DNA from: Bacteroidia bacterium
GTDB lineage: Bacteria > Bacteroidota > Bacteroidia > Flavobacteriales > Flavobacteriaceae
Reading direction: 5' to 3'
Assembly: GCA_030430535.1 (NCBI GenBank)
Contig: JAUIKY010000004.1
Span: forward strand, 1-64,000
Length of the DNA stretch: 64,000 nucleotides
The notes beneath the pieces were generated by a model. That model did not search any database. It saw only the letters and a program-made list of their open reading frames with translations, and was not told the DNA's origin. Positions 52,624 through 61,257 of this stretch are shown piece after piece. Position numbers and translations under genes: made by a program. Every line of letters starts with the position of its first letter. The stretch's first letter is position 1.

Positions 52624-53586
52624 TCAGTGTGACAATTCAGGTGACGAAGAATTTTTATATTCCTCATAAATAGAGGCAAGGTTTATGGCATTGGCGTTAC
52701 CGTTATGAACGATTAACCGATATTTTAAAACCGTGGGTTGTGTTTGGGAAAGTGGGACAGGTTCTGCCCCTGGAAACGGATACACGGCATTTTGCATGCT
52801 GCGTTTAGAGCGTAAAATCCAACGGTTAATAGGCTCGGGGTTTTCGGGGTGACATAAAATAGCTATTCCCGAAGGTGCTCCGTTGTTTTCCAATGAACCT
52901 GAAATATCCATCCAATTTCCAGCTTTTACGGGTAAGTTTTTGGGTTCAACTATCCCTGTTGAACTGGTAAATGTTACATCGTCAGGCAGTTTTATTCGGG
53001 GCGAAAATCCGCCGTAGCCCTTTTCGTTTTCCGAGCCGCCAATGCGTAAACTGTCTTCCAAAGCCAATAATGAAATAGCGATGTCAATTTCACGATAATT
53101 GGTCTTTTTCGGATACACCGTAATGGTCGTGGTTTCTTTTACAAATGGTTTTTGTTTGCCGTTTTCGTCCAGCCATAAATTCGATTTCCAAAACACCTCG
53201 GCTTGTATCGCTTTCGCGGAAGTGGTTTGCGGAAGGACTTTAACCGAGTTGACTTCCCATGAAAAACCCTTGATTTCCCAGCCATCGCCAATACGTTTGT
53301 TGCCAATGTACAATTGGTGCCAGGCCCAAAAAATACCACGGTGGTGCAGGTGGTCTTCGGGGAAATCTTCCGTTAAAACTTGGCCGTCCAAAGTATAAAG
53401 TGGATGGATATAATTCGCTCTTTTGAAGTTGTCGTTAAAGCTTTTTTCGGCGATTTGATATTTTAAAATACTATCGCTCCCTTCGGTAAAATAAGCGCCT
53501 TCAGAATTTATTTGAACATGTATTTCCGTTGAATTTGAGCAACCTAAAACGGTAAAAACGGATGTTAAAAGGAGGAGCCATTTCAT
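52624..53586 (-). CDS. DUF6807 (PmoA-like) family lipoprotein
   Basis: 320 aa. Lipobox in TVLGCSNS. The DUF6807 signature HLHHRGIFWAWHQLYIGNKR lies near residue 82. The domain is beta-rich and resembles carbohydrate-interacting folds, but no activity is proven. Its ATG overlaps the end of the hydrolase gene by 4 nt, so they form one unit. Its last codons and stop lie inside a repeat-like sequence, so the C-terminus may have been reset by a repeat. Confidence 0.86.
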   Translation of the reverse strand: MKWLLLLTSVFTVLGCSNSTEIHVQINSEGAYFTEGSDSILKYQIAEKSFNDNFKRANYIHPLYTLDGQVLTEDFPEDHLHHRGIFWAWHQLYIGNKRIGDGWEIKGFSWEVNSVKVLPQTTSAKAIQAEVFWKSNLWLDENGKQKPFVKETTTITVYPKKTNYREIDIAISLLALEDSLRIGGSENEKGYGGFSPRIKLPDDVTFTSSTGIVEPKNLPVKAGNWMDISGSLENNGAPSGIAILCHPENPEPINRWILRSKRSMQNAVYPFPGAEPVPLSQTQPTVLKYRLIVHNGNANAINLASIYEEYKNSSSPELSH

Positions 53587-54956
53587 TTTAAATGGGTTTT
53601 AAAAAAGTTATAAAGTACTTCTAAATCGGATGCCTTTTGTGGTATCGAATGCCCTTCGCCATAATCGACTAAGGTTGAAGTCGGCACGTTGAGGCTGTCC
53701 AGCTTGGTTTTAAAATGTTTGATTTGGTCTGAGTAATACGGTGCATCCGTAGTGTTGTAAAAAAATAGGGTAGGGGCTGTTTTTTGCGATTCCACCAAAT
53801 AACTCGCACCCATGCTTTCCCAGAGTTTTCGATTGTTTTTTAGGTCGCCCCATGCCCACGGACAACGCAGTTCCAAGTTTTTGTCGCCATCGTCCAAAGT
53901 ATTGTAAATTTGTGTGTAATCAAAAACGCCAGGGCCGAGGGCTGCTGCCTGAACATCGTCAGAAACCCCCAAATGAAAACCAGCGTTTTCAAATTCGGAA
54001 ACAGTTTTATCGCCAATAGCTAAAGAACCTGCCGTTGATCCACGCGAAAACCCGTAAATACCAATGTTGCCCGAAAGCCTAAGAGCATCACTTTTAGCAC
54101 GAAGCGTTCGGATGGCCGATTTCACTTTTTGAACCGCATCGGGGTTGGTTTGGTAAGATTTGTAAGTGTCGTTTTTTCCGCCGACGGGTTTGCCGCTGCC
54201 CCACGGCGCGTATTTCGGGTGGTCGGCAATGGCCCAGGCCATGCCGTGTGCCGGTGCGCCTTCCAAAAACGAGTCGTTAAACCCTGCAAAGGTGTACGGC
54301 AGAAAGGTGCGTTTGTTTTTATTGTCGTTGGTGAGTTGATTTTTGTCTTCATTAAAAGTGGCGTAGCTGTTACTGTATGAAAATGACAGCACTACGGGAA
54401 CTTTCTTTTTCGGGTTGGCCGGATAAATAATATCCATGTTTAGGGAGTCACCGATGTTATATTCTTTTAGGGTGTTGTACACCGTCGGGTCGTCCTTGAA
54501 ATAGGGCAGGTTTCTGGCGAGGCGGTAACCCTCAAAAAGCACGTACGATTGTAGCACCGAACAATCGTTTAATCCGCAAAACGACCCATTGGCAATGGAA
54601 TCGTTTATGGCGATAATCTCGTGGTTTATTTTGGTAGGAACGTTATTTGGATGGTTTTTATAATCGAGTTCCACAACCCGATAGCCTTGATTAAGTAGCC
54701 AATTGACATCTTGGTTGTTGCTGTTTTGTCCGATTCTTTCAAAAGATAAATTTTCAAGATACACTATGGTGAGTTGATTTCCTGAATCGTCTTTTATTGG
54801 GGTTTTGGATTCGGAGATTTTGTAGGGAACATTTTGGGCTGTTTTAGCGTTTTGCCATTCACCCTTTAAAACCGAACGGCACGAAGTAAAACAAAACACA
54901 AGGCACAACAGATAAATGCTGTTTTTTTGAAAACGAAAGAAAACTGTTTTTTGCAT
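53583..54956 (-). CDS. Alpha/beta-hydrolase lipoprotein
   Basis: 457 aa. Signal peptide with lipobox (FCFTSCRS). Alpha/beta-hydrolase fold with nucleophile elbow GFSRGSTAG (near residue 299) and catalytic His in GEGHSIPQK near the C-terminus; the acid is likely the Asp in NTTDAPYY. Substrate unknown; with DUF6807 a carbohydrate or ester substrate is plausible. First gene of the pair. Confidence 0.87.
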   Translation of the reverse strand: MQKTVFFRFQKNSIYLLCLVFCFTSCRSVLKGEWQNAKTAQNVPYKISESKTPIKDDSGNQLTIVYLENLSFERIGQNSNNQDVNWLLNQGYRVVELDYKNHPNNVPTKINHEIIAINDSIANGSFCGLNDCSVLQSYVLFEGYRLARNLPYFKDDPTVYNTLKEYNIGDSLNMDIIYPANPKKKVPVVLSFSYSNSYATFNEDKNQLTNDNKNKRTFLPYTFAGFNDSFLEGAPAHGMAWAIADHPKYAPWGSGKPVGGKNDTYKSYQTNPDAVQKVKSAIRTLRAKSDALRLSGNIGIYGFSRGSTAGSLAIGDKTVSEFENAGFHLGVSDDVQAAALGPGVFDYTQIYNTLDDGDKNLELRCPWAWGDLKNNRKLWESMGASYLVESQKTAPTLFFYNTTDAPYYSDQIKHFKTKLDSLNVPTSTLVDYGEGHSIPQKASDLEVLYNFFKTHLK

Positions 54957-55098
54957 GTTGCAAAGCTAGTGAATATTGATGATGCTTTTTTGGGGGTATT
55001 TATAGGAACAACTTCATTTTATTTTCCAGAAGCTTCTGTTGGAAATTCCCCGAGCCCAAATTTATACTACCTTTGTGGATTAGCTAAGGTTTTTATTG

Positions 55099-55557
55099 CT
55101 ATAGTTTTTTTAATTTTATTTTCGGTTTGAATACGATTCCTTTGCAAGCGTTTAGATTTTCATTGAATTTACAATTTTCTTCTGCATTATATTTAGTTTT
55201 ATAGGTTTCGTATCCTTTTTTTGAAACCTCGAAATTTGCGTAACAATAAACAATTGGTAAGTCGATTGGTGTATGTATCCAATCAATTTTTGATCTTGCA
55301 CTAAGTTCAAAATTTCCATTAAGGTCAGTCTTAACTATCTGTGATTTGAATTGCTCATATTCATAATGTCCATATTCTTTGTTTTTTGTCTCATTTTCTT
55401 CAACTCGTGCGACTGTAGCGTTTTGAATTGGGTTACCATTTTGGTCAACTACTTGTCCAGTTATTTTGGGTTCATATATAACTTTTTCAGGACGAATAAA
55501 CATTCCTAGCAAAAATATCAGAACACAAATAATAATGATATCGCCTAATTTTTTCAT
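55099..55557 (-). CDS. Small anchored protein with carboxypeptidase-regulatory-like domain
   Basis: 152 aa. One N-terminal membrane segment (IIIICVLIFLLGMFI) without a cysteine lipobox, then a CarboxypepD_reg-like beta-sandwich (ITGQVVDQNGNPIQNATVARV ... LNGNFELSARSK). Such domains occur on envelope proteins of Bacteroidota. No operon partner is evident. Confidence 0.8.
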   Translation of the reverse strand: MKKLGDIIIICVLIFLLGMFIRPEKVIYEPKITGQVVDQNGNPIQNATVARVEENETKNKEYGHYEYEQFKSQIVKTDLNGNFELSARSKIDWIHTPIDLPIVYCYANFEVSKKGYETYKTKYNAEENCKFNENLNACKGIVFKPKIKLKKL

Positions 55558-55738
55558 AGTTTATAGCTAATTATTTTGGATATGAATATGAAACTGTTTT
55601 ATGACCATCGCTAAACGAAGTTAGTTGAAAAATTTTACAATTCAAATTAGTCAATCTAAAAACCGAATAGCAGGCAAGTACCAAACTTGAGGTTTAGCAC
55701 TTATCTGCTACTTTTGTCGGCTTCATCAGTGACGATAA

Positions 55739-56188
55739 TCAGGATTTTACTTGGTAATTTCCGGGCGTAAATTTAAAAGTCTTGACCAATTTGGTCCATG
55801 TGTTCAATTGGGAAATGGCTAAGGTTAAATGGCAGATTTCATCCCTATTGAAGAATTTAGTCAATGCGTTGAAAACCTCATCCGATATGGTTTCGTTTGC
55901 CGCAGTCAATAGCTCGGTAAATTTAAGCACCACTTTTTCTTTTTCGGTGAAAAATGGAGTTTCATTCCAAACGCTCACCGTTGCCATGCGCAATTCGGTT
56001 TCTCCAGTATGTTTTAGCTCTTTGTAGTGCATATCGATGCAGTAAGCACACTTGTTAATTTGTGCCACACGCAAACGCATAAGCTCTAAAAGTTGTAAAT
56101 CTAAGGTCGATTTGTTGATGTCATTTTCAATGGCCATTAGTTTTTCGACCATTCCTTTGGGAATCTGGTTGAATGGTATTCGTTCCAT
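55739..56188 (-). CDS. Carboxymuconolactone decarboxylase/AhpD-family protein
   Basis: 149 aa, all-helical. The AhpD-like redox motif is NKCAYCIDMHYKEL (CxxC and His, near residue 50), followed by SVWNETPFFTEKEK and the LTLAISQLNTW helix. It may act as an alkylhydroperoxidase-like disulfide reductase. It lies downstream of the broken Crp/Fnr gene, same strand, a pairing common for this family. Confidence 0.9.
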   Translation of the reverse strand: MERIPFNQIPKGMVEKLMAIENDINKSTLDLQLLELMRLRVAQINKCAYCIDMHYKELKHTGETELRMATVSVWNETPFFTEKEKVVLKFTELLTAANETISDEVFNALTKFFNRDEICHLTLAISQLNTWTKLVKTFKFTPGNYQVKS

Positions 56189-56272
56189 AATTTTATTGTT
56201 TTAATAAGTTATGGAGCAAATTTATTGCGAACCCGAATCGTAAAAATTAAGATGTCTTAAGAAAGGAATTTT

Positions 56273-56838
56273 TTAACCTTTCCGTAGTTCACTTAAATAT
56301 TCGGGTGTGATTTCCAAATACGAGGCAATCATATATTGAGGGATCCTTTGGGCAAAATCTGGGTAATGCTGCAATAGGCTGGAGTACCGTTCTTTGCTCA
56401 TCATTTGCAGATAAATATTATTTCTGCGTTGAATGGCAATTAACATATTTTCGGTGATGATCCTAAAAAGCGTTCCAATTTGGGCATGGAAACGTAAAGG
56501 TTTTCCAGCTGCTCTTTGCTAATAGATAGCACTTGGGTGTCCTCCAAAGCTTGAATGGATAGCAGCGAAGACGTTTGGTTAATGAAGCTTTCCATATTTG
56601 TTACCCACCAATTTTCAAGGGCGAATTGGGTTATTTTTTCATTCCCTTTATGGTCAATATAAAAAGAGCGAACCAATCCGTTTAGAATAAAATAATTGTT
56701 CCTGCAAACCTGACCTGCCTTGAGAATGTATTGTTTTTTTCGATAGGTTTTTAGGGACAGATGATGGTAAAACTCATCAATTTCGGTGTCGGTAAACTTA
56801 ACATAGCGGTTAAAGTAGGCTTTGATTTGTTCCTTCAT
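56273..56838 (-). pseudogene. Crp/Fnr-family regulator broken by a one-base frameshift
   Basis: The ORF from 56838 stops early at 132 aa (...FLGSSPKIC). After the sequence for PKLERF the minus strand continues in another frame: RIITENMLIAIQRRNN, then MSKERYSSLLQHYPDF, IPQYMIASYLEI and TPEYLSELRKG. This frame ends at TAA 56275-56273. Restoring one T to the T5 run (A5 at 56465-56469 on the plus strand) would give about 188 aa, the normal length for this cyclic-nucleotide-binding-domain family, including the C-terminal helix-turn-helix. Either a real pseudogene or a homopolymer sequencing error. Confidence 0.88.
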
Positions 56839-56920
56839 GAAGGTTAATATTTTTGCCGTTTAAAGATACGGGCTTTTTACTTTTTTAAATTCGAGTTACT
56901 ATACGATGAAATCTTATTGA

Positions 56921-58906
56921 TCAATCCAAAAACCGAATTCTGCCTTTTCCACTTAATCCCATCAAATCTTGTAAATCGTAAAATTTTAAAACGCCGTACA
57001 GCACATTGGTGTACACATCTTTTTGTATTGGGGTTTCCAGAAAGTTGTAAAACGATTTTATAGATCGGTATATTTCGGTACGGTATATTCGGTTGTCGAG
57101 GTAGGCGGCGTGAATGGCCGTTGGGCCGTAAAGTCCGTTGGCGATAAGCTTGATGTTGTGATTTTTTAGTTTTTCATGTTGTTCAATAAAATCAAGTACC
57201 GTCATCACATCCACCACACGCTGCCCCAAAATGGGTTTGCCAATGTGCATGCTGGCCATGGCGTTGCGGTATTCCCGATTCCAATATTTGGAGTCGTTGA
57301 GGTGTGCTGGATCAGCCGTTTCGCCAAACCCTCGTAAATCGGGAACCACCAAAATATGGTTTTGATTGATGTTGTGGTCAATCAGCGCTTCGTTATTGAG
57401 TACATCAGTTTTTCCGCTTTCATTTAAATACAGAATGAGTTCGCTTTTTGGGTTCGCACTTTCGGGCATAAAAACCAAACAAGGCACGGGCATTTGTCCA
57501 TTTCTATTGATTTGAAATTTATGCAAATCGAATTTTCGATAGGCTTTGGAACCCGTTGTAAGGACTTCGATGTTTTCCTTTGGTAGCATATCAATGCCCA
57601 AAAGTTTCAATACTTGTGTTCGTATTTCTGCACTATCTTTTTTCAAAAAAGATGTTCTGTCGTTTTTCAATTTGTGGAATTGCTGTCTGTGGAATTCGGG
57701 AATGGAAATATTATCAGTATTGGAGGTAATGACCTGTCCCGTTTCAGTGCAATTTAGGTTTTCAATAGCGGTGGTACGGGTTTCGGTTTCCGTTATTGGG
57801 GTGTCATCGTCATAAAACCACGTTTTGAACCAAGTCGCCATTGCTTCGCGTTTGGGTTGGGGCATGCCGTGGCCTGCTTCCACCGAAACCATTTTTACGT
57901 TTTCAGGTTTGCCAAAAACGTTGTAAGCTTGCTCTAAATCCTTAAACGCTTGTGTGGCACCCCAAAAATCGACAAAATCGTATTTGCCTGCCATGATCAA
58001 TACGGGTTTGGGCCCCATCATCAATACAAAATCGGCGAGTTCCAAATGTTCGCGACCTTCATGCGGGACGTGCTGGCAGCCATCGGATGCTCCATAAACC
58101 TCTAAAACCTTTTGGCGTTTTGTGAAATAGCTACAAACGGTAGCGACTTTTATGCGGTCGTCCAAACCGAGCATATACGTGGTTTGTGTGCCGCCGCCCG
58201 AGCTGCCGTAAACGCCTATTCTGTTTTTGTCGATGTCTGTTCGGGTTTCCAAATAATCGATGGCACGGTGGTTGTCCCAAAATTCGTAAGCTGCCAAACT
58301 GGAACCCAAAAGATTGGCTCCGGCATTGAGTAAAGTATGTTCGGTGGTGGCGCCCCGGGTTAATGATAAGCTGTTTTGGTCAACAAACTGAATCCGTTCA
58401 CCTTGGCCTATGGGGTCGACCACCAGAACAGCGATGTTGTTCAGAGCCATTAAAGTGGCGGCTTTTGACAGCGGTGCTTTACCGCGAAGTCCGTGTCCGC
58501 AAAGATGAAGTGTTACAGGAAACGGGCCGTTGCCATCGGGAATGTAGAGATTGGCCGTAACATAACGCTTCGGAATACTCTCAAAAATAATGTTCTCCAC
58601 CCGAAAGCCTTCCAATTGTGTAACGCCCACTACCTTGGCGTTGAGTTTACTTTTTTCGGGAAAATCGCCAATGATGCTTTTGTAGCGTTCGATGGCTTTG
58701 TCCCTGTAATTTTTAAGGTTTTCTTTCGATTGCAGAGCTTCGGCAAATTCAGTGTCGCGTTGACTGTATTGCTGCTGTATATCTCGCAATAAAAAGTTGT
58801 TGTATGCCGTATCCATTCGCCACGACAGCGCATTGCCCGACTCTTGCGCCCATCCTTTTAAGCAGAAAAAAAGCATGGCAACACAGGCATATCGAAAAAG
58901 TTTCAT
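56921..58906 (-). CDS. Secreted two-domain alpha/beta-hydrolase (acetyl-xylan-esterase-like)
   Basis: 661 aa with a signal peptide (MKLFRYACVAMLFFCLKGWAQ). The N-terminal hydrolase domain has HLCGHGLRGK, the nucleophile elbow GVYGSSGGG (near residue 233) and catalytic His in VEAGHGMPQP. The C-terminal half repeats the fold (LILYLNESGK, VVPDLRGFGE) but its elbow reads ANGLYGPTA with no serine, so it is probably inactive. It likely de-esterifies a carbohydrate outside the inner membrane; the substrate is not shown. Confidence 0.84.
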   Translation of the reverse strand: MKLFRYACVAMLFFCLKGWAQESGNALSWRMDTAYNNFLLRDIQQQYSQRDTEFAEALQSKENLKNYRDKAIERYKSIIGDFPEKSKLNAKVVGVTQLEGFRVENIIFESIPKRYVTANLYIPDGNGPFPVTLHLCGHGLRGKAPLSKAATLMALNNIAVLVVDPIGQGERIQFVDQNSLSLTRGATTEHTLLNAGANLLGSSLAAYEFWDNHRAIDYLETRTDIDKNRIGVYGSSGGGTQTTYMLGLDDRIKVATVCSYFTKRQKVLEVYGASDGCQHVPHEGREHLELADFVLMMGPKPVLIMAGKYDFVDFWGATQAFKDLEQAYNVFGKPENVKMVSVEAGHGMPQPKREAMATWFKTWFYDDDTPITETETRTTAIENLNCTETGQVITSNTDNISIPEFHRQQFHKLKNDRTSFLKKDSAEIRTQVLKLLGIDMLPKENIEVLTTGSKAYRKFDLHKFQINRNGQMPVPCLVFMPESANPKSELILYLNESGKTDVLNNEALIDHNINQNHILVVPDLRGFGETADPAHLNDSKYWNREYRNAMASMHIGKPILGQRVVDVMTVLDFIEQHEKLKNHNIKLIANGLYGPTAIHAAYLDNRIYRTEIYRSIKSFYNFLETPIQKDVYTNVLYGVLKFYDLQDLMGLSGKGRIRFLD

Positions 58907-59000
58907 CTGTAAACGTTTTAAAAAAAGTGTTTACAAATTACATAAATAAAATGAGTGTAGGGAAGCAATCTTGTGTTTGTTGGAAAGAATACTTCGTCGT

Positions 59001-59018
59001 TCCCGATAGCTGTCGAGA
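59001..59018. repeat. CCCGATAG-type palindromic repeat (degenerate)
   Basis: TCCCGATAGCTGTCGAGA, two mismatches from a perfect palindrome of the CCGATAGCTATCGG type seen at 37456 and 50674. It lies in the 247-bp gap upstream of the two-domain hydrolase; no gene is visible in that gap. Confidence 0.4.
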
Positions 59019-59153
59019 CTCCTCGTAATAGCGTTAACAGTTTTGTTATGGCTCGTTTCCGGAAATCCATGAGGATTTTCCACTGTAGAAATAAGATAAT
59101 AAATTCCAACTATTAGGAATTCAGTGGCAATGAGCTATAAAGGGGGCTGTTTT

Positions 59154-59612
59154 TTACTCCGTTATTTTTCTAAAATATAAATCCGATTTTTTGTTATCAG
59201 GCCCATAAATTTCCAAACTTAGTTTGAGTTCATTATTTTCCAATCCAATATTTAATTTGTATTTATTTGTATTCCAATTATTCATTTTGAAATGTCCAAA
59301 TTCATAAACCTGTTTCCCTTTCCAAAACAATTCAAATGAGCAATGACCATATTCGTTTTTAATTCCTTTTCGGTATTTTCCGTCTGCAAAGATTGTCTTT
59401 CCGCTATTTTGGTTCACAACCTTAAAATCAGATAAATTCAGAGTTGAGTCAACTTTTAATTCAAACGTGTTAAAGTCAAACAGTCTTGATGAAATTTGAG
59501 TCGTAAGACAATGTTCGTTTTTTACTTTTGCCGCATAGTTTTTAAAACCATAGAAGCTTAAAATTCCGATTATCAGAATTGAAATTAAAATCAGATTTTT
59601 CTTCTTTTGCAT
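59154..59612 (-). CDS. Hypothetical membrane-anchored protein
   Basis: 152 aa from the ATG at 59612 (MQKKKNLILISILIIGILSFYGF), one N-terminal anchor helix. The soluble part (LFDFNTFELKVDSTLNLSDF, GKYRKGIKNEYGHCSFELFWKG) is beta-rich; no family recognised. It lies 46 bp downstream of the DHFR gene on the same strand and may be its operon partner. Confidence 0.72.
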   Translation of the reverse strand: MQKKKNLILISILIIGILSFYGFKNYAAKVKNEHCLTTQISSRLFDFNTFELKVDSTLNLSDFKVVNQNSGKTIFADGKYRKGIKNEYGHCSFELFWKGKQVYEFGHFKMNNWNTNKYKLNIGLENNELKLSLEIYGPDNKKSDLYFRKITE

Positions 59613-59658
59613 TGGGTTTCTCAAATTGCTTACAACAGAATACTGTTGTTGAGTAGGC

Positions 59659-60579
59659 TTACTTCCTTTCGTAAGTAATAAACGAAAACTCAAATTCGTT
59701 GTCGCTATCTTTTTTGTGGAAGGTGTTGTTGGTTTCTTTCCAAAGGTTCGAGTCTATTTCTGGGAAAAAGGCATCGGCCTCAAAACTCTCATGTACACGA
59801 GTAAGCTCGATTTTATCTGCAATGCCCATGGCTTGCTTGTAAATTTGTCCGCCACCAATAATAAACGGTTGTGCATCGCTTTTAGAGGCATCAATAGCAT
59901 CTTCCAAACTGTTTACAATAATTACCCCGTCCGGGGCTTTATAGTCGGCTTGGCGCGTAATCACCACGTGCGTTCTGTTGGGTAATGGTTTAGGGAAACT
60001 CTCAAAGGTTTTGCGTCCCATAATAATATGATGTCCGCTGGTTAAGGCCTTAAAACGTTTTAAGTCGTCACTTAAATGCCAAATGAGTTGGTTGTCTTTC
60101 CCGATGGCATTGTTTTCGGCTGCGGCAGCAATAATGGTCAATATCGATCTCTTTTTAACCGAGGGTTTCGCTTTAGTTTCGTTATAAACCTCGCTTTTGG
60201 CCAAAACGGTTTCTTCCTTTATAAGGCCCTGTTTTATTTTTTCAATGCGGTCTTGCTGTTTGGCCACAAGTTTTTCAAGTTGTTGCTTTTCCCATGCTTT
60301 TCCCATGAATTTGTGTGTTACAAAAACATTAAAAAGATGGTACAAAAAGAAAAATAACCATAACATGATAGCGAACAAAAACCATTCTTTTCCAAAAAGG
60401 GTAACATCTTCACCAATACCCAAAACGGTGTTGGCCACAATCAAAAAAATGGCACCTATTAAAAACAGTACAAAATGAACGTAAAGGCGTTTTTTTTGCC
60501 TGATGCGTTTTTGGGCATTTTCAATAAGCTCTAACTGCTCTTTGTCTATTTGCGGACTGGCTTTTTTCTTTCCGAACAT
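59659..60579 (-). CDS. folA: Dihydrofolate reductase fused to an N-terminal 2TM membrane domain
   Basis: 306 aa from the ATG at 60579 (MFGKKKASPQ). Residues about 25-90 form a 2TM domain (RLYVHFVLFLIGAIFLIVAN; FAIMLWLFFFLYHLFNVFVTH), then a charged linker to about residue 140. A complete DHFR follows: IIAAAAENNAIGKDNQLIWHLSDDLKRFK (catalytic acidic residue in the LSDDL loop), IIMGRKTFESF, GGGQIYKQAM and FITYERK. It reduces dihydrofolate to tetrahydrofolate. DHFR is normally soluble at about 160 aa, so this is a membrane-tethered version. thyA lies about 1.1 kb away. Confidence 0.9.
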   Translation of the reverse strand: MFGKKKASPQIDKEQLELIENAQKRIRQKKRLYVHFVLFLIGAIFLIVANTVLGIGEDVTLFGKEWFLFAIMLWLFFFLYHLFNVFVTHKFMGKAWEKQQLEKLVAKQQDRIEKIKQGLIKEETVLAKSEVYNETKAKPSVKKRSILTIIAAAAENNAIGKDNQLIWHLSDDLKRFKALTSGHHIIMGRKTFESFPKPLPNRTHVVITRQADYKAPDGVIIVNSLEDAIDASKSDAQPFIIGGGQIYKQAMGIADKIELTRVHESFEADAFFPEIDSNLWKETNNTFHKKDSDNEFEFSFITYERK

Positions 60580-60847
60580 ATCTAAATCTATAAGGGTTGT
60601 AAAGTTAAAGTCTTTTTTGGTGAAAGCATAATGATTGTGCAAATACAGGAAAATAAAACAATAATAAATTTTTGGGAAGTTTAAATAGGCTGAAAATCAG
60701 TGAAAAACGGAAAAGTTGAGGTTGCTAATAATATAAATTAGTTGGCATTTTTTTTCTTTGCTTTAATTTTAATCGATTGCATGTTAACAAAATGATAATT
60801 CTTTAGGCTAAAGTGGCTTAAAGTGAAGGCTGTAGTAAATTGTTTTA

Positions 60848-60855
60848 TAAATTTG
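60848..60855 (+). promoter_or_regulatory. Putative -7 element (TAAATTTG) of the CBM48-like gene
   Basis: TAAATTTG lies 39 bases before the ATG at 60895 in the 315-bp divergent gap 60580-60894. The rest of that gap is AT-rich and shows no gene or clear repeat. Confidence 0.45.
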
Positions 60856-60894
60856 TACCATATTACAACATACAACACAATTAAAATTTGAATT

Positions 60895-61191
60895 ATGGCT
60901 ATTAAAAAACAATTCTTAAAAAGCAAGCCGGTTTGTAAGGTGACTTTTTCGTTACCTGCTGAAGATGCAAAAAAAGTTTCTGTAGTGGGGTCTTTTAACG
61001 ATTGGAACGAAAAGAAAGCGGTGCTTAAAAAATTAAAAAACGGAACATTTAAAGGTACTGTAGATTTAGAAACAGGAAGCTCTTACGAGTTTAAATATCT
61101 TGTTGACGGTGTTTATGTAAACGATGCTGAAGCCGATGGTTATGCATGGAACGATTTCGCCGGAGCAGAAAACAGTGTTATAAACCTGTAA
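60895..61191 (+). CDS. Small glycogen-binding (CBM48/isoamylase early-set) protein
   Basis: 98 aa, one domain: CKVTFSLPAEDAKKVSVVGSFNDWNEKKAVL, then ETGSSYEFKYLVDGVYVNDAEADGYAWNDFAG. This is the early-set fold of glycogen-branching enzymes and AMPK beta, here standing alone. It may bind glycogen or starch granules, or act as a regulatory module. It is followed by a bidirectional terminator. Confidence 0.88.
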   Translation: MAIKKQFLKSKPVCKVTFSLPAEDAKKVSVVGSFNDWNEKKAVLKKLKNGTFKGTVDLETGSSYEFKYLVDGVYVNDAEADGYAWNDFAGAENSVINL

Positions 61192-61211
61192 TTTTCCAAA
61201 ACATATAAAAC

Positions 61212-61242
61212 AAAAAATGCTTCCAATTTGGGAGCATTTTTT
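61212..61242. terminator. Bidirectional terminator between CBM48-like and TonB-like genes
   Basis: AAAAAATGCT-t-CC pairs with GG-g-AGCATTTTTT (61212-61242), with A and T runs on the flanks. It sits in the convergent gap 21 bp after one stop and 16 bp from the other. Confidence 0.8.
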
Positions 61243-61257
61243 GTTTGTGCTAGTTTT

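Noticed and set aside
54927-55130. 67-aa plus-strand ORF
   Set aside because: Bridges the start of one minus-strand gene and the end of another; no supporting motif.
58918-59109. 63-aa minus-strand ORF upstream of the two-domain hydrolase
   Set aside because: It runs through a palindromic repeat and has no family-like or signal-like pattern.
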